Positions 1-11,918 of a stretch of DNA of 64,000 bases are shown here, piece after piece; position 1 is the first letter of the stretch, and every line of letters starts with the position of its first letter. Below the pieces are notes generated by a model. The model was not told the origin of the DNA. It did not search any database and saw nothing but the letters and a program-made list of their open reading frames with translations. The position numbers and the translations under genes were made by a program. Source of the DNA: Diadema setosum (taxonomy: Eukaryota > Echinodermata > Echinoidea > Diadematoida > Diadematidae); assembly GCA_033980235.1 (NCBI GenBank), contig CM067065.1, positions 7,209,328 to 7,273,327 on the forward strand, given 5' to 3'.

Positions 1-1
1 T

Positions 2-56
2 AACGCCGCCATCGGGTTCATCACATCCCTCTCCATTACAACCATGTACCTCGGAG
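2..56 (+). CDS. SLC16-like gene, internal exon (5' end outside window)
   Basis: The reading frame starting at base 2 encodes 18 residues ending in YLG, followed by the donor GTTAGT at 57. It ends one base into a codon that is completed by the exon at 2752. The segment (IGFITSLSITTMYLG) is hydrophobic and fits transmembrane helix 2. Its acceptor site is not in the window, so the start is unknown. Confidence 0.6.
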
Positions 57-3000
57 GTTAGTCACGTGGTAGCAACCCTCATTCTTGGTCTTAATGTTAA
101 AGGGATGGGACAGTTTCGGTTGAGGTGGGACTTCAGGTTTCCAACGTTTTTAGATGATGAGAAACCTCTTATGAAATATGAAAGATTATAATAAATTCCA
201 AGAGGAATTCCAAGGTTATTTGATGAAAATAGGTTTTAAAATGGCTGACTGAGAATGATATCCAAAAAAAGACGCTCCTAATAAAAGGTGGGACCCACCT
301 TTTATTAGGATCGCCTTGTTTCACTTTGTTTTGGAAAATCTCAGCCATTTCGAAACCAAGTTTCATCAAATAAACTTTGAATTCTCTATATGCTCTTTAA
401 CATTCATACAGTGGTTTCTAGTAATGTCACAAAAAGTTAAAAGCTGAATCCTCACCTCAACCAATACTATGCCATCCCTTAGACTACTTTGATATTATTT
501 CTCCTTCGTTACACCAAGGAGGTTTAAGACATAATGTCACAACAACATCCTTATTCCCTTGATCTTTAATGTGTCATGCCGATGTGACTCAATGATATTT
601 ATTGTATTTGAATATTTTATATTGATATCAAATACTGAACAATTTATGAAATATTTGTCAAAGTAGATCTGCCCCACAGATAGAAAGACAATTCAGGAGC
701 TACCTCTTGTAGGTTCAGGAGCTACCTCTTGAACAGGAAGCAATATGTCTCTTTAAATGGTTGCAATTCACAAATGTTAAATGTTAAATGTGGGGTCCCA
801 CAGGGAAGTTTATTAGGTCCGCTTCTGTTTCTTATTTATATGAATGATTTCTGTAAATCATCAGATATTCTTTCTTTCATTCTCTTTGCGGATGATTCAA
901 ATCTGTTTTTTTTTTTTTCGCATAATAATCCTTTTACCCTAGTAAAGACATTAAATTTTGAATTCAATCTTCAAAAAACAAAATATATGCTTTTCAGCAA
1001 CTCCATTGAGGCACTACCTGCTGATATTATTTTTGATGGCACACCACTGGAAAATGTTTTTTTATATCAAATTTCTGGGAATAACAGTTGATAATAGGCT
1101 TTCATGGAAATTTCATATTGATAGTATATGTAAGATTATTTCTCGAAACATCGGTATAATCAACAAGATTAAATTTTGTCTTCCTTTGTCGTCCCTGCTT
1201 ACCATCCCTCATATTGCCTTATTTAAATTACGGTATTCTTGTATGGGGAAATACATATCAAACTCTTTTGGATAAATTACTTCTGCTACAAAAGAAGTCA
1301 CTGCGTATTATATGTCACACTGCATATTTGTCTCATACTGATCCGTTATTTTTTGAACATAAAATATTTAAAATTAAAGATTTGTATTTGTTTAATTTAG
1401 GACAATTCATGTATAATTACAATAAAAATAATCTTCCATATATATTTGAATCAATGTTTTCAAAAAATCAATCTGTTCATAATTATCCTACAAGGCAATC
1501 CAACGAATTTCATTTACCATTTTTTAGGACTTTGCTGGCTCAGCAAACCTTCATCTACGAGGGGCCTAAGTATTGGAACTCACTTCCCAACGACATAATA
1601 ACAGCACAAACTTTGAATTCTTTTAAGAACAAATTAAAATTCTTTCTGTTGAAATCTTATGATATACAACCAAATTAGTTTCGGTTTCATTCTCTCAATC
1701 AAGTCGTTTGTTTGTTTGTTTGTTTGTTTTTACAAGTATTAAGATATCACACAGAAATCATCTTTTAAGGAAAACAATCTGTCTAACATAAGTTTACCTC
1801 AGATATTTATTTTATTGTACCAGTAACAGTGAGTCTATTCTCTTTCTCTTTTTTTCTTATATCCGTTCCTATGCATTCATACCGGCATATGCACCCAATC
1901 AATCGCAATTTCAAACCAGGGAGCGTTGTATTGTTTTGTTATTGCATTTTAATCATGAAGTACAGTATGCTTGTGTCCACGAAGGCGCGTGTTTTACCAT
2001 AGTCTCATTTGTTCTTTTTTGTTCTTTTTTGTTCTTTTTCTTCTTCTTTTTTCCCCTTCCTAAGTTAATTTCATGTCAGTTGACATTGGTTTCTTTGACT
2101 TTGTGTACGTATTTTTTGAGGGTCCCATACCCTACAAGCTTTGCTTTTTAAGTGGGACCCTCCATTTCCATTCTAATCTTTGTATTAGGTATATACCTTA
2201 GAAACGAAATTCTGTTGTTACTCGTGACCACTTGTACGTTTTCTTTGAAATTGTTATAAATTTGTTCTGTAAATGTATTGTATATATTTTTTCTGTTTAT
2301 TCAATGGAAATGGAAATAAAATTGAATTGAATTTAATTGAAAGACAATACTATGGATTCCCCTGTCATTGCGCGATGTCCAGTCACTTTCTAAGGGAAAT
2401 GGTGGGTTTTTTTAATAATAATAATGGTGATATAGATTTTAATCGAATGATTGGAGAACGGCAATCACTGGCATGTCTTTCATTTTGCCTTAGGATGCCC
2501 AGCCGTGCGGGCATATAGGGTTTTGCTCACGACCGGTGCTAATGACCGGTAATAAACGTCCGCTCAGAGATATCATCGCTCAAAGTAATACACTTTGTCT
2601 ATTATTTTCACTCTGGTTATCATTATAGTCAACTGCAATTATAATTATCACGGTTGTTTAGGTCATTTATAAACTAACTGACCCTCAATGATGTCATCAG
2701 CTCTTATCTAGTCCTAAATCCATGAAGTTTATCGCTCATATTATCCTGCAGTTCCGGTGGTTAAAGTTGTACTTAGTCACGTAAAGCATCCTCGTTTCAT
2801 GACGTCACTTTGTGGACTCGTTGCGGGCGTGGCTTTCATCTCGACGGCCTTTGTAAAAAACGTTTACATCTTTGCCACTCTCTTCCTTATCATGGGTGAG
2901 TCACTTAAGTGAGTCACGACAGTGGTCGTGATCTACTCTTTTTTTTTTTCTGGTATCAAACCTTGAAGTCCTAGATTTATTCTCCGTCTTTTTGTACTTC

Positions 3001-5275
3001 TTTTTATAGTTTGCAGCGTTGACCTGTAATGCAGACTTTCTGCAGTGCAGCAAAAAATCACCTATTCAAATTTCTTTCGTTTATTGTCAATGACGTCATG
3101 TATCTGAATGTATAAAGAAAAAATACTTCCATTTTGAGCAGGTTTTCGGTGATTATGGGCTAAAGGTGTTTTCTTCATTCATAGTATAGCCTCTTCAATG
3201 TTGCATCAGCTTTACCACAGGGCCTGCCATTATTATTGTCCTCTCGCGTTGGCAGGTACCCATTTATACATTAATCTTTGGTCTGGAGGGACAGGACGTG
3301 TGGGTAAAACATCTTATCCAAGAACGTAAGCACTAAGGGGGGAATCAAAAAAGATCCTCCAATTGGGAGTCGTTATAGTCTTATCCACTATTATGCCATA
3401 CAACACACTTCCTTTAGCCCTCAGTATCACCAAATGACACAACAAATGCATGGCGACACGAAACCGCTGAAAGCACCAGAAGGGAAGAGTTTTACCCCGA
3501 TCTGCAATTCCATTCAAAACGATCGTCCTTCAAGATAACCTGCCACGTGCCATGGTTCTATTGTGTCATTATTCTAAAGAAGCCTACAGATTGGCGGAGG
3601 GAGGGGTCTACCGAAAAGACAAAAATTAAAAGTCCTCACCTCCCTCCCCCCCCCCCCCCCCAAAAAAAAAATGAAGTGAAGAGTGAAATATTTGTCTTTG
3701 CAATGTTTCTTCTGTGTTTGCTAATAGGTTTCCTTCTCTTCCAGGCCTTTCTTCCGCGGTCTTGAATCTGCGAACCTTTGAACTCCTCTACGAATACTTT
3801 CCCGGCGATTTCGCCTTCATCAGCGGAATCAGCGTCATCAGCATGCCGATTGGGGAAGCTCTCGCTCCCGCCTTGACTGAGAGAATCTTGACTGCCTACG
3901 GGCTGCACTGGGCTGTTCTCATCAACGGCGCCCTGTTCCTCAACATGTTCCCTATCGGCATTTCCCTGAAAACCAAAAGTCCCTCGAAGAAATATGAGAA
4001 ACCCATGACTAAGAGTGCTGAGGAAGAGTCCCTACTCCCTCGAAGCGGGGATCATAATGGGTTCGTTCGAAAGGGCAGCTTGAGACGCGGGAGGTCGAGT
4101 TTGCATGGGCAGAGTAACCACCGCAGCAGATCTTCGAGCGCGGAGGAAAATGCAGGATACTCTTTGTCTAGCGCCCTCACGGCTGTCTCGAAATTCACCC
4201 ACCTCGACGTCCTGGCTAAAGAACCCATCTTCACGGCCTTCCTTCTGCCCAGCGTCTCCCTGACCTATCTCACCATCTGCGGCTGGACTTTCTTCGTCGT
4301 CGTCTACGCCTTGTCTGAAGGGATTGAAATATCGCGCGGGGCGTTCCTCCTTCCAGCTGGCGCTCTCGGAGGCTTCTTGTCGTCGTGTATCTTTTGTTGC
4401 ATTCTCTGTTGGAGAGAATCAATGTGCCCTTACCTCTATCTTGGGAGTCTTCTCCTCGCTGCATTCGGATTCTTCATCCAGGTGCTCAACTCGTCCTACC
4501 TCTACCTCCTTGTGACGTCATTCATCATCGGTTTCGGCCTGTGCGGTGGGAACGTTACCTCGGAGGCGATGTTAGCGTGGTTGGTTGAGCCGGAAAACGT
4601 CCCTGATGCCTGCAATCCCTTCCTCTTTGTTATAGGACTCGCCTATCTCTTTTCTGGCTATATGACAGGTAGGTAAGACATATTGCGATAAAAATACAGA
4701 CGTGATAGTGAGGCGATTTAAAAAAGTTAAAACCTATGCAATTTTTCATCGGAAGCAAATTTCCCCGGGCAGCTATCATGGCTATCATGACATGCAGTAA
4801 ACCCAAAACGAGACATGCAGTTACTCATGGTTATCGGTTATCTTCAGCATTTTTTTTTTCTTTTTAGAACAGTCTCTTGTTTGGTATATTTTCCATTCAA
4901 AGCAGAGTTATGATTATAAAACGGTGTCCTCGTTCCTTCTTGTCTTCGCCATTAAATCATGGACATTATTTTCAATCATGTCATGCGTTTCAAAGCAAAA
5001 AAAAAAAAGTAAAAAGATATATGGAAATACTAGTCTTCCCTTAACTAGTTAGGGGGTAGCTTCATTTGTTATGATTCGTTTTTTTTTTTTTTTTTTTTTT
5101 TTTCTTCCTTTGCTTCCGATTCTCAGGCTTCGTCCAAGACAGGACCCACAGCACAAAGAAGGTTTTCATCCTGCTGGGGTCAGTGTTGCTGGCGGCGAGT
5201 CTTCTCGGTGGTGTCGCCGTCGTAATAGGGCGGAAGAAGAGGTCCGCCCGGCAAAACCAAATGCGTGTCTCCTGA
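2..5275 (+). CDS. Monocarboxylate-transporter-like (SLC16/MFS) gene, 3' part, four exons
   Basis: This is a membrane transporter of the major facilitator superfamily, resembling the SLC16 (monocarboxylate transporter) branch, so proton- or gradient-coupled transport of small carboxylates or similar solutes is the best guess. The visible exons are 2-56, 2752-2895, 3745-4668 and 5127-5275. All junctions are GT-AG and phase 1, and together they encode 423 residues to a TGA stop. Hydrophobic segments fit TM2 onward: a TM2 segment ending YLG, a basic loop VKHPRF, TM3/TM4, then a YF...G...G stretch leading into TM5/6. A long serine/arginine-rich hydrophilic loop follows, as between TM6 and TM7 in this family, and then six more hydrophobic segments and a basic tail. 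The N-terminus with TM1, where the SLC16 signature would lie, is outside the window. The family call rests on topology and local resemblance; the exact substrate and subfamily are unknown. Confidence 0.72.
99..481. mobile_element. Long-hairpin MITE, family M1, copy 1
   Basis: The ends are inverted (AAGGGATGG and CCATCCCTT) and both halves pair along most of their length: GGCTGA...ATATCC against GGAAAATCTCAGCC, and ATGAAAATAGGTTTT against AAACCAAGTTTCATC. The centre is a near-perfect palindrome, CCTAATAAAAGGTGGG paired with CCCACCTTTTATTAGG, at 277-309. Related copies lie at 21008-21389, 50736-51123 (opposite orientation), 56456-56810 and, split in two, at 32535-32741 plus 35095-35277. Confidence 0.8.
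700..2345 (+). mobile_element. 5'-truncated non-LTR retrotransposon (LINE), decayed
   Basis: Reverse-transcriptase pieces lie in three frames. At 729-1091 there is GVPQGSLLGPLLFLIY and the catalytic FADD box (LFADDS near 887). At roughly 1060-1230 there is FLGITVDNRLSWKFHI. At 1214-1678 the C-terminal region contains NYGILVWGNT, YPTRQS and GPKYWNSLP, ending in a stop at 1676. At least two frameshifts and an internal deletion after the FADD box show it is dead. The 3' UTR ends in an ATTGAATTG-type repeat tail at about 2315-2345. The motifs fit the CR1/L2/Jockey side of LINEs. The 5' edge has a short direct duplication (CAGGAGCTACCTCTTG at about 694 and 716). It lies in an intron of the SLC16-like gene. 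Confidence 0.85.
2346..3744 (+). other. Intronic sequence of the SLC16-like gene apart from the exon at 2752-2895
   Basis: Apart from the TM3-TM4 exon I see only AT-rich unique sequence, a poly-C/poly-A run at 3642-3670 and the pyrimidine tract before 3745. No other coding segment was convincing. Confidence 0.5.
2752..2895 (+). CDS. SLC16-like gene, exon for TM3-TM4
   Basis: The acceptor is a pyrimidine tract ending TCCTGCAG at 2751 and the donor is GTGAGT at 2896; both boundaries are phase 1. The exon encodes a basic cytoplasmic loop (SHVKHPRF) and then two hydrophobic helices (SLCGLVAGVAFISTAF and VYIFATLFLIM). The frame joins the flanking exons without a stop, which is the main support. 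The exon has no long ORF of its own because it is only 144 bases. Confidence 0.62.
3745..4668 (+). CDS. SLC16-like gene, large central exon
   Basis: The acceptor CTTCTCTTCCAG ends at 3744 and the donor GTAGGT begins at 4669. The exon encodes 307 full codons. The first part finishes the N-terminal bundle (LLYEYFPGDF, ISGISVISMPIGEALAP, then GLHWAVLINGALFLN). The central loop of about 90 residues is rich in S, R, K and E (for example RRGRSSLHGQSNHRSRSSS) and is probably cytoplasmic. Helices 7-11 follow, ending in the segment FLFVIGLAYLFSGYMTG. A single large exon covering TM4 to TM11 is typical of SLC16-type genes. Confidence 0.75.
5127..5275 (+). CDS. SLC16-like gene, last coding exon
   Basis: The acceptor lies after a long poly-T tract (5070-5103) and ends TCTCAG at 5126. 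The exon encodes a short loop (FVQDRTHSTKK), a last hydrophobic helix (VFILLGSVLLAASLLGGVAV) and a basic cytoplasmic tail (RKKRSARQNQ) before the TGA at 5273-5275. This layout fits TM12 and the C-terminus of an MFS carrier. Confidence 0.7.
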
Positions 5276-5573
5276 TTTCGCTGCTCCTTTTTTTTTTCTT
5301 GACCATTGCATTATTTGCAACCCACCCCATGAACAAAACTGCAAATCAAAACCAACAGATCCTTTGATATTCTTTTTTAACGAAAAGGGACTTATTTCAG
5401 AACCCGTTCGTAAAGGAGCTACTAATTCGTGTTCTCCACCAAACGTTATCTTGCCATCCAATACTTTCACTCTCTGTGTATAATGCGTGTACAACAAACA
5501 TTGTCATAGCATTGCAATTATCTGTATGCTTTGGCGTATAACTGTTATTTGAATTATAACACAGAATAGGTGT

Positions 5574-5937
5574 ACGAAGAAAATAGAAAGGGAATTCCAC
5601 CAAAAAATAAAAATAAATTGAAATTACGCATTCCATCAACTTGGAATTACGGCCTATTCCCCCTATACTTTCTGAAAACGGTTAGTCAGGTGCTTTTTCA
5701 TTATGATAGAAGAGTGAAATCATGTTCAGTTGTCTTTATGTTATTTTTCTTAATATTGTTTTTCACACAATCATGATGTGTCATGTATTCAGTAGTCTTC
5801 TCATCCAGCGGTTTTAACATCAACAATTCATAACTTTTGCATCGATTGTCCGATTTTCACTTTCACTGATGTGTTCTATTAATGTTGCTGCTTTCACTCA
5901 ATCAACATTTCTCTTTGGGTTTGGGTTTCTTTAACTT
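5574..5937. mobile_element. Decayed partial copy of the fold-back element at 8894-9488
   Basis: It shares with the intact copy, in the same order, the segments TATTCCCCCT, GTGCTTTTTCATTATG, TCATCCAGCGGTT, CATAACTTTTGCATCGATTG and TTTCACTGATGTG. The left arm is missing. Confidence 0.7.
5606..5617 (+). terminator. Possible polyadenylation signals of the SLC16-like gene
   Basis: Two adjacent AATAAA hexamers lie about 330 bases after the stop codon. They could serve as poly(A) signals, but they fall at the edge of a decayed MITE copy in AT-rich DNA, so chance occurrence is quite possible. Confidence 0.25.
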
Positions 5938-7658
5938 TGTGCAAAATTGAGAAAAAAAAAAGTATATTATTCGTTATGGCCCTCTTGTGTCAATTTCGGG
6001 ACAATGTTAAGTTACCCAACTTCGTTTTAGAAGCTAGAGTAATATTGTTTCGGTATATATGCTTTACACACCATCTGCTTATGAGTTACAATAATTGTCA
6101 GAATACTATAGTATGTTTCAAACGATTGCAATTATTCTCATGTTAAGCGTATGATTCATATTCCTATCCCAACCCGTCTTAATAATACTAATTTATTCAT
6201 TATACTCTATTATCATTTTGGGACATAAGCTGAGGTAAACATGTTGAACGCTTCAAAACACTAGGCCTCCTGCAACATTCTTCGTCACTATTAACTTTAT
6301 CACACCTGTAATACGCTCCAAGGAATGATGAGTTAGGTAAACGTAATAATTCAGGCATTGATAAAATAAATTGGTATAGTAATATACAAGTAGAAGTTAT
6401 GCATATTCAAAGAATATGTGGAGAGAGCATAATGTTTGTAAGCACATCGTGTTGTCGAGTATAATACACGTTCGATTATTCGACTTGTTTCCGCATGCTG
6501 ATTCATGTTAGAAGGTATATAGGACCTGGCTTCTGACGGAGTTACTGTCAAGTGCATCTTTTCATCACACGAAGAAAAGAAGTGAAAATACACGTGGGAT
6601 TCTCTTTGTTCTCTTCTCTTCGTGATGTAGTGTGATATTGTTGTATTAGTCTTCTTGTGCAGTTGTAGTGACGATTTCATTTAAATGGGAAATCCAGTCA
6701 AGAATTGTGCTGAAGTAAGATATATAACGAGTTCAACGATAAACTTTAATCGAAAACGGATGGAAAATGGGGAAGTTATAATGACATTTTGAAGCTTCAC
6801 TGATTTTTCAGGAAACAGTTCTTGAACGGTCAATATATGAATATGCGACTATCAAAGTGAGCATGTCATTCCCTACAACTTGCCATAATAATCATGTCTG
6901 TGCATACAATATATTTATTGTGAAATTTCCAGTTTTTATTCAAACGCAATATGCCCGAGGCACAAATTGTGTGTGTGTGTGTGTGTGTTTTCTCTCTCCT
7001 AATTTCACTTAATCCACATTATAAAAATTAATTAAACGGGCTCCCCTTTCAAGCGTGTTTTTTTGTTTCTTTAAAGGGAGGGGCAAGTTTCTCTCCTCAA
7101 TTCATTGAGGGCGCTGTTCAACTGAACGTTGGTTGTTAAGCTTTGTATTTTGCCAATGATGAAACAAAAAATCGGAAAAAAAAAATCCAGAAAATTGTAT
7201 TTTTCTAAGCAAGAAAATTTTAAATAATGGCGTTTTGATTGATTCAGCTTTTAATTCCAGCGCTAAACTATAGAATACCAAAATTATTAACTTGAATAAA
7301 GTTTGTAAGTCTATCAAAGGGTTGTTGTTGTTGTTGTTTTTTTTTTTTTTTACACATCGTCATGCAACCTACTTGTCATTTTTTTTTGTGGTCGGGTGAA
7401 GGAACTTTTTTTTTTTTTTTGACAAAAAAGAAAAATCAAAGAAAAAGGTGACAAATTCATGATTCTAAACATGTTCCGTCCTGATCGAGATTTTATAGAC
7501 TCTTAGGATCAGCAGATGTATTGAATATATCAAAGTGTGAGCATGATCCTCTTTAACGGCAGGTTGAATTCTTTCAAATTATTAAAAAAGCGACATTTTC
7601 GTTTGAAACTAAAAATAATCATTATGATATCATCACAACTTCACAAAATTCATTTATA

Positions 7659-7912
7659 TATGAAGAGTTTGTTTGCAAAAACCGATAAGTCCATATTTGC
7701 CAAATGGAGATATTTGCGATTAAAGGTCAAGAAAAATAAAAAGAATAATAAGAAAAATTTTGCTTCTTTTGACCATAACTTCAAAAATATACCTTTATAT
7801 GAAGAGACCAATATATCATTCATAAGGTATTATTTTGTACTTAATGACAGAGATCGTACTTCAAAATCTTCAAAAATGGACTTATCGGTTTTTGCAAACA
7901 AACCCTTCATAT
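7659..7912. mobile_element. TIR MITE, family M2, copy 1
   Basis: Inverted ends of about 35 bp enclose a 254-bp element (ATATGAAGAGTTTGTTTGC at left, GCAAACAAACCCTTCATAT at right, each followed inward by AAAACCGATAAGTCCA in the matching orientation). Similar copies lie at 21671-21930 and, interrupted, at 52229-52325 plus 56003-56156. It abuts a LINE 3' fragment. Confidence 0.85.
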
Positions 7913-7929
7913 CAAGGTCCTCATACATG

Positions 7930-8408
7930 GTATACTCTTATCCTAGAGAAATTAAAGCATCAAAATCTATTAATAATTTCAAAATTAAATATAAACAATT
8001 TCTATTAGACACATATAGCTATAAAATTCAAGGCGTATTTTGTTGTTGCTGTTTTCTGTGTTATTACGGTCCATACCTCCGTAGTTCTGTTTTGTAATTA
8101 TTGCATTGTTTTGTCTTGTTTTGTTTTGTGAACTTAATTGACATTTTTTTCAATCTGTCAAAGGTGTATGTTACAGTACATGGGTCAGCTACTCACAGGG
8201 GCTTTTCCCTTTCTCGCTGCTTCCCCCACCAATGGCATTGTCTTTGTTTGTAGTCATACCGCCACATTATTTCTACGTATATATTGTATGTTGTATGTCC
8301 TATTAATTTTTCTCTATTTGTATCTCATTTCGTACTTTCCTGTTTTACTGTATGCTCTGTATATTTTTAATGCTTGGTGCAAAATAAACTAAACTGAAAC
8401 TGAAAACA
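7930..8408 (+). mobile_element. LINE 3' end fragment
   Basis: The translation SINNFKIKYKQFLLDTYS resembles the C-terminus of the LINE at 700-2345 (TLNSFKNKLKFFLLKSYD). It is followed by a 3' UTR ending in ACTAAACTGAAACTGAAAAC. Only about the last 25 codons of the reverse transcriptase ORF remain. Confidence 0.65.
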
Positions 8409-8528
8409 GCTTATTGTTTTTTCCTTTCTTTTTGCCGGTAGGGGCGACATTTTGAATTCAACGCATCGCTTACGAAGTGGTGTGTCAGAATCTAGAATGT
8501 TTAATTCAGGATAGCTAGGCGCACATAG

Positions 8529-8692
8529 CAGTGGTGGAGCCAGAGGGGGCGCAACCGGCGCACGCCCCCTTTATTTTCATTAAAAACAAAAGAAATATAA
8601 AAGAAAAAAAAATGAAATAAAACCCGGAAGTGGCACCAGAAATATTGGTTCCCCCCCCCCCCCCCTTTACAGAATTCCTGGATCCTCCCCTG
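8529..8692. mobile_element. CAGTGGnGGAnCCAG MITE, copy 1
   Basis: The ends CAGTGGTGGAGCCAGAGGGG and CTGGATCCTCCCCTG are inverted. The interior has an A-rich block (AAAAACAAAAGAAATAT) and a poly-C run. A near-identical copy lies at 28600-28769 and a more decayed one at about 11936-12136. The end sequence resembles hAT-type non-autonomous elements common in animals. Confidence 0.75.
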
Positions 8693-8893
8693 GATAGAGT
8701 CACTGCATTCTTATTTCCTTCGGATCCCATGTTCGATATACATGCTGCCAGACAAGATCTTTTAGAGTAGGACCGATGTGCCAAATTATATAAGTTATAT
8801 TGTAATAATGATGGTGATCATAACCTTTCGCCTTCTCCTGTTTATGTGTGAGCCTCTTTGATGAGTAAAAATCAAATTACAAACAAAAGATCC

Positions 8894-9488
8894 TTAAAGG
8901 ACAAGTTCACCTTCATAAACATAAGGATTGAGAGAATGTAGCAATATTAGTAGAACACATCATTGAATGTTTGAGGAGAATCGGACAATCCGTTCAAAAG
9001 TTATGAATTTTTGAAGTTTTTGTGCAGTAACCACTGGATGAGAAGACTATTGCAGTGTGTGAATAACTTAGATGTCACATGCGTACAACAATATAAGGAA
9101 AATATAAAGAGAATTTCAAAAAATTTCATCTTTTGAAAAAAGTACACATTCCCCAGACTCGTTACCGACAAATGTTATGGGTAATATTATTCCCCCTGCC
9201 TTTAGAAAGTTTAAGTCAAGTGCTCTTTTATTATGCGAAAAAAGTGAAAATATGTTGAATTTTCTTTACATTTTCTTTATTATATACTGTTGTACGCATA
9301 TATGACTCACAAGCTGTAGTAGTCTCCTCATCCAGCGGTTCCAACACAAAAATTTTAAAAATTCATAACTTTTGCATCGATTGTCCAATTTTCCTCAAAC
9401 TTTCACTGATGTGAGTCCTGATGTGTTCTACTCATCATTGTTGCATTCTCTCAATCCTTATGTTTATGAAGGTGAACTTGTCCTTTAA
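8894..9488. mobile_element. Fold-back MITE with long arms and TTAA flanks
   Basis: The left arm begins TTAAAGGACAAGTTCACCTT and the right arm is its reverse complement (AAGGTGAACTTGTCCTTTAA). Pairing continues inward through ATAAACATAAGGATTGAGAG and further with mismatches (CATCCAGCGGTT against the middle of the left arm). TTAA at both ends suggests piggyBac-type mobilisation. Confidence 0.85.
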
Positions 9489-11885
9489 CTTGCCATGTCC
9501 GCGTACTTAATTTGGCATACTGATTTATCAATAACCATAACTGAAGATTACCATATCAGTTCTATTGATGAAATTGCGCGGAAAATGATAGAATCGGCGA
9601 TCCAGGGTCAGAGTAGACTAGATCGAGTACCGTTTCACACAGTTTCACAACATAACAATTCTTCTTGACACTTGTGTACAGTGTATTTATTTCTGGATGG
9701 CATTGATTTCTTATAATGTTTTTTTTTTCCTGTTTTGTATTGTCTTTTTTTTTTTTGCAAAAACAATCGAAATATATCCGACATTGGGTCAGTATATTCA
9801 AAAGTGACCTTCAATTTGCTCACATAGATTGTGCAAGATCCACGTTGATGATCCAAGACAAGACACAAATTCATGCACAGGTGGTATTCTTTCAAGCCAT
9901 CCCCTAGAAAATAGACAGCCGTTTGAATGATAAATATACCGTAATAGCCAGCGGGAACGTCAATCTCTAGACCCTCCTTGGTAAGATGCTGGTAAACGGC
10001 TGCGGTAAAGTCTATGCAAATAACTTCGATTAATAATGGTATTACGACTGAATTACGCGTCCTAGCGAACAACACATCGTAGAAAAAAAGGTAAGCAAAT
10101 GCCCGAATATCTTAGTGTATGTGTATGCCTAATATCCTTGTTTGATATTAAGCATCTTAAAAGAATCTATCAAGTATCAAGCGAGTAGATTATATGGTAA
10201 TACAGAATAAATCGATACGTTATCTGTTAGAGCTTGCTGTCAAGACCTAACAGCTAGTCTAGATGCGTTGTGGGGCAGTTGACGGTTGTGAACCCCGCCC
10301 GTGTTCTGGTGTGTATTTTCATGGGCCACCGCCGAACCGACTATCTTTTCAACAACGAACTATGAACATCACGTTGCGTTTGGCCCCAGAGACACCCGTT
10401 AGAAACTAAGAAAGTGTTATTATTCCCTGAAAACCCCCTTCACACCCAAATCTCATGTTATGATTTTGGCATTCCATGACTTTTATCCTAGCTGCTGATT
10501 AGATGATCCTGAGCTGAGCCTTGGACTGGCTCTGCTCTGGCTCTGGGCGTTCATTCCATCCAGCCAGGCCAGGCCGGGTGAATACAAAATGTAGCAAAAT
10601 TATAGCAATGCCAATGGGATGGGCAATGGTAAGCAGATAACACCAAAACACAACTGGTCAACAGCACAAATTGTACTGGTACCACATAAATTTTATTGGT
10701 TCTAATGAATACATGGTAGTGCAGTAGCCAGTGCAGTAGGGCATAGCGCATAAATTATCATATGACTCAAGTGAAGTCAGTGTGAAGGACTGGAACCATT
10801 GCATGCATTAAAAAAAAAAAAAAAAAAAATGCATTCAAGGTCAATCAAGGAACCATGCATTAGCCAGCAACTACGTGTAAGGTCAAGGCCTAGGGTTAGG
10901 GTACTGGGTAGGCCCAGCACACTTTCATAATTTCATGCATTTTTGCTATGGTGCTGTCTCCTCTCTTGCCTTGACCGAAAGATCGGTCTGTATCTGTCCG
11001 TCGGGGAATGTTCCGCGGAGACTACGTCTGGCTTCACGGATCCCCTCCGTGTACGGAGGACAGCGTTAATGGCAAAATATAAAAGAGTCCTCCGGACAGA
11101 CGGATCTTTCTGTCTACTCTTGCCTGCCTGAGACTCGCTTGTTCATCAAACTATTCAAAATTTAATTTACCAAAACTAAGCAACAGCAAAAAAAGAAAAA
11201 AAAAAAGAAGAAAGGACAATCTGTGTGGGGAATACACTGTATGTTCTGTAAAGACTTTGTAACAGTTACCTCAATCCTAGCTTCACAGAATCCTCTTCTC
11301 CAATTATTCTCCGGAGGACCATAAAAGTATATATATATGTTAGAGCTCTAGAATATTTATAAACCTCCTCCGCTCCGGACAGACAAACAGATTTTTCTGT
11401 CTGTAGTTCATCAATGCTGTCTACATGACAGTACACTGTAAAGTACCGGTACTGTACACAAATGGCCCGAATTCTCAAAGGTGGTTTAAACTTTCATAGA
11501 CCATGGTACAAATTTAGACCATGGTCTAAAATAAGCGTTAAATAGGCAGATGGGCGTATCAATGCGCATTTGTTACTGGGTGTCTGTTGTCGTACGCAAT
11601 CTGTCAATCATATTTACGCAGAAGATATTTGCATAAACCATGGATTACATCTAAATCCACCTTCTTGAATTTGGGCCAGTTGGTGCAGACATGTTCTGGC
11701 AAGGATAAATTTCACCCTCCTTCTTGTTGTTTTTTTATTGTTATTGTTTTCTTCAATTCACCGTGTTCACTATCTCTTTATTTACTTAATTTCCACCAGC
11801 ACAGATTGCGATAAACTCTTGTCATATGATGGAGAGTACGGCAAGGCCCTGTAGACTCGCAGCCAGCAGTCAGTGAGGAGCAAGG

Positions 11886-11918
11886 ATGCAAGAATGCCCT
11901 GTAAAAGTCGCAGTGAGG
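11886..11918 (+). CDS. KIF27: KIF27 exon 1 (start codon)
   Basis: It encodes [11 protein letters not shown], matching the family start (M..IPVKVAVR). A purine sits at -3 of the ATG, an in-frame TGA lies at 11874-11876, and the donor is GTAGGT at 11919. A possible acceptor at 11799 (TTTCCACCAG) suggests the 5' UTR may be spliced. This exon is too short to show as an ORF. Confidence 0.88.

Larger units (their letters stand above)
5276..11885. other. Intergenic region between the SLC16-like gene and KIF27
   Basis: No gene can be supported here. The region holds MITE copies (5574-5937, 7659-7912, 8529-8692, 8894-9488), a LINE 3' end (about 7930-8408), poly-T, poly-A and TG runs, and otherwise unique AT-rich sequence. 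One minus-strand ORF (10075-9635) is discussed in the findings. The KIF27 promoter should lie near its right end, but I saw no TATA box I would trust. Confidence 0.6.

Noticed and set aside
7537..8097. 186-codon + strand ORF
   Set aside because: It reads through an M2 MITE (TIRs give [20 protein letters not shown] sequence) and then a LINE C-terminal scrap. The same MITE gives ORFs at 21653-22030 and 55837-56148, so this is not a gene.
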